Shown in pieces: positions 62,669 to 64,000 of a stretch of 64,000 nt of DNA (the stretch's first letter is position 1; each line of letters starts with the position of its first letter). The translations under genes and the position numbers were made by a program. Under the pieces are notes generated by a model. It was not told the DNA's origin, did not search any database, and worked only from the letters and a program-made list of their open reading frames with translations. Source of the stretch: Bin34 sp963422415 (lineage in GTDB: Bacteria; Chloroflexota; Anaerolineae; Caldilineales; Caldilineaceae); NCBI GenBank assembly GCA_963422415.1, contig OY729430.1:1984001-2048000 (forward strand). Reading direction: 5' to 3'.

Positions 62669-63580
62669 CTACGAGGATTTCTGTGGCGCAGGTTGTGGAG
62701 GCTGGCCTCCGAATCGGGTCGCCGGCACGCCCTTGAAACCGGTCTGGGCCGAAAACAGGTTGCCCGCCTGGGGCGCCTTGGCCAGCTCCGCTTCCGACAG
62801 GCCCTGTGCCGCGCACGTAATGTAGAGCGTGTCCAGCTCTGCTTCCCCAAAGGCGCACGCCGTAATGGCGGACACAGGCATGTCCAAGGTCTGCAAGATC
62901 TCTCCGGTCTCCGCATGCACCCGACAGACCTTGCCGCCTCCGTAAAAGGCCACCCACAGCATGCCCTCCTCGTCGATCGTCATGCCGTCCGGCAGGCCAA
63001 AGTCCGGCTCAACCTGCAGAATGGTGCGCTCGTTGGCGATGGATGCCGAATTCACGGCGAAATCCCATGCCCTGAGGGCAAAGGACAGGGAATCAATGTA
63101 GTACATGGTCTTGTGGTCGTGGCTCCAGATGATGCCGTTGGAAATGCCAATGCCGCCCAAGACCTTGGTGACCTGGCAGTTGGTGTCAAGACAGTACAGG
63201 CTACCTTGATTCCTGGGATCTTCGTAGGCCATGGTGCCGGCCCACAGCCGACCGGCCGGATCACATTTGCCGTCGTTGAAGCGATTGCCCGGCTGATTGC
63301 ATTCCGGGTCGTTGAATATGCGGACCTGCCCCGTCTCCAAATGGAAGGACCCGAAACCATGTGCCAAGGCCAAGGCCACTTCCTGGTCACGCCAAGGCAC
63401 CACGGTCCCGACATGTTGCCCCACATCCCATTCCCGATTGACCTCGGTCTGAGGATCGAAGGCATACAGCTTGCTCGACAGGATGTCTATCCACCAGAGT
63501 ACGGACTTTTGGTCATCCCAAACGGGCCCCTCGCCCACTAGGGCGTTGATCGGTACGCGCACGCGCAATTCTATGGTCAT
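62669..63580 (-). CDS. SMP-30/gluconolactonase/LRE-family lactonase-like protein
   Basis: The 303-residue protein is a six-bladed propeller of the SMP-30 type. The first metal ligand is Glu in G-E-G-P-V-W-D, then R-F-N-D-G-K-C-D-P-A-G-R-L-W-A-G-T-M with Asn/Asp ligands, and S-N-G-I-I-W-S, then P-D-G-M-T-I-D-E-E-G. These enzymes open sugar lactones such as gluconolactone or are paraoxonase-like. ATG 63580 is chosen; the frame is open 34 codons upstream. A candidate -10 box lies about 105 bp upstream. The next gene on the other strand is a sulfatase, which points to more carbohydrate metabolism beyond the window. Confidence 0.9.
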   Translation of the reverse strand: MTIELRVRVPINALVGEGPVWDDQKSVLWWIDILSSKLYAFDPQTEVNREWDVGQHVGTVVPWRDQEVALALAHGFGSFHLETGQVRIFNDPECNQPGNRFNDGKCDPAGRLWAGTMAYEDPRNQGSLYCLDTNCQVTKVLGGIGISNGIIWSHDHKTMYYIDSLSFALRAWDFAVNSASIANERTILQVEPDFGLPDGMTIDEEGMLWVAFYGGGKVCRVHAETGEILQTLDMPVSAITACAFGEAELDTLYITCAAQGLSEAELAKAPQAGNLFSAQTGFKGVPATRFGGQPPQPAPQKSS

Positions 63581-63943
63581 CTCACGGTTTCTCCGTTCAG
63601 GCAAGTTTGGTTGCCAAGCCGTCGGGGAATGCTCCAGACAAATTCGCCGTTGGGACCAAACCCGACAGTCGGGGGACGGCATGTATTATAGCCATGATGA
63701 CTTGTCACCCTTCTCGGTCGTCTACGGCCTCTCGGACAATGGCACGGTCAGGCAGTGTCACAGAGCGGCATGTGTCCGGGATTGTCTCGGTCCTCTTTCT
63801 TGGCGGACAGTGGCGATCCAGATGCACGCCCATGGAATACGTGGCATGCTTCTGCCTGACGGGGAATCCCCGCCTTGCGGTTGTCCGGCTATCCGACCTG
63901 CAGGCTGTCGAGAGCCCTTCGGCTTGGAGTTCTTGGAGTTGCC
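63581..63943. other. Divergent intergenic region, about 360 bp
   Basis: Between the SMP-30 gene (minus) and the sulfatase start (plus). It holds one -10-like box for the minus gene. I see no gene. Confidence 0.4.
63685..63690 (-). promoter_or_regulatory. Candidate -10 box for the SMP-30 gene
   Basis: A perfect TATAAT on the minus strand, preceded by TGGC, about 105 bp before ATG 63580. The -35 region is unclear. Confidence 0.35.
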
Positions 63944-64000
63944 ATGTCCATACAACCTCATGTTCTGATGATCTGCACAGACCATTGGCCCGCCCATCTG
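63944..64000 (+). CDS. Sulfatase family protein, first 19 codons only
   Basis: The frame opens at ATG 63944, with GGAG about 7 bp upstream, and runs to the window edge. The 19 residues include V-L-M-I-C-T-D-H-W-P-A-H-L, the N-terminal metal strand of sulfatase/alkaline phosphatase superfamily enzymes (compare N-V-I-L-L-x-x-D-x-x-R-x-D-H). The nucleophile site lies outside the window, so I cannot say whether it has formylglycine. It is divergent from the SMP-30 gene. Confidence 0.65.
   Translation, partial: MSIQPHVLMICTDHWPAHL

Noticed and set aside
1..64000. CRISPR arrays, rRNA genes, prophage or plasmid replication genes
   Set aside because: I looked for regularly spaced repeats, rRNA-like stretches and integrase or replication genes and saw none.

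Overview
The window is dense, bacterial and GC-rich, with about 49 recognisable protein genes, one tRNA gene, one T-box leader and a patch of decayed DNA. I infer a member of the Chloroflexota. Supporting traits are a short-form HisG paired with HisZ, a LysW-type lysine/ornithine hydrolase, a mevalonate-pathway decarboxylase, a T-box in front of valS, a b6f-like cytochrome b and a zinc-ribbon L28. The mix of enolase-superfamily enzymes, phytanoyl-CoA-type dioxygenases, sulfatase-like hydrolases and Gfo/Idh/MocA proteins recalls SAR202-like or sponge-associated lineages. That placement is inference and was not tested by any search.

Layout. Positions 1-2.7 kb (minus): a CorC/HlyC-type membrane protein cut by the window edge, and a CCA-adding-type nucleotidyltransferase. 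Positions 3.1-5.5 kb (plus): an SRPBCC protein, a methyltransferase and an atypical SDR. Positions 5.6-10.6 kb (minus): a packed operon of an FmdB zinc ribbon, hisZ, hisG, rmlC, an MTA phosphorylase and lysK. Positions 11.2-13.1 kb: an SLC13-type anion permease with RCK_C insert. Positions 13.2-16.9 kb: tRNA-Gly(CCC) and a Rieske/cytochrome b/dihaem cytochrome c quinol-oxidising complex. Positions 17.2-20.2 kb: valS under a T-box.

Positions 20.8-42.8 kb form a catabolic accessory region. It has an enolase-superfamily enzyme, a divergent GlpX-like phosphatase, a SulP-STAS-rhodanese fusion and a long minus-strand run. That run holds a sugar isomerase/epimerase, Gfo/Idh oxidoreductase, PhyH dioxygenase, sulfatase-like hydrolase with an altered nucleophile site, alpha/beta hydrolase, methyltransferase, second PhyH dioxygenase, an orphan UvrD/AddB-like helicase, a VOC protein, an isochorismatase-like hydrolase and a 2-hydroxyacid dehydrogenase. 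Further on come an SH3b-metallopeptidase, allantoinase, a cupin and a DgoD-like dehydratase. Together these could take apart modified sugars or similar organic acids, but no substrate can be named from sequence.

Positions 42.9-55.5 kb are housekeeping: rlmN, rpmB, a FakA-like/DegV/recG operon, a glyoxylate-reductase-like dehydrogenase, citrate synthase, hflX and a B12-binding-type radical SAM protein. Positions 55.6-57.4 kb are degenerate, with an IS1595-like transposase remnant and broken dpp/opp-type permease genes. Positions 57.4-64 kb carry a DegT/DnrJ aminotransferase, a mevalonate-type decarboxylase, a large polytopic membrane protein, an SMP-30/gluconolactonase and the first 19 codons of another sulfatase.
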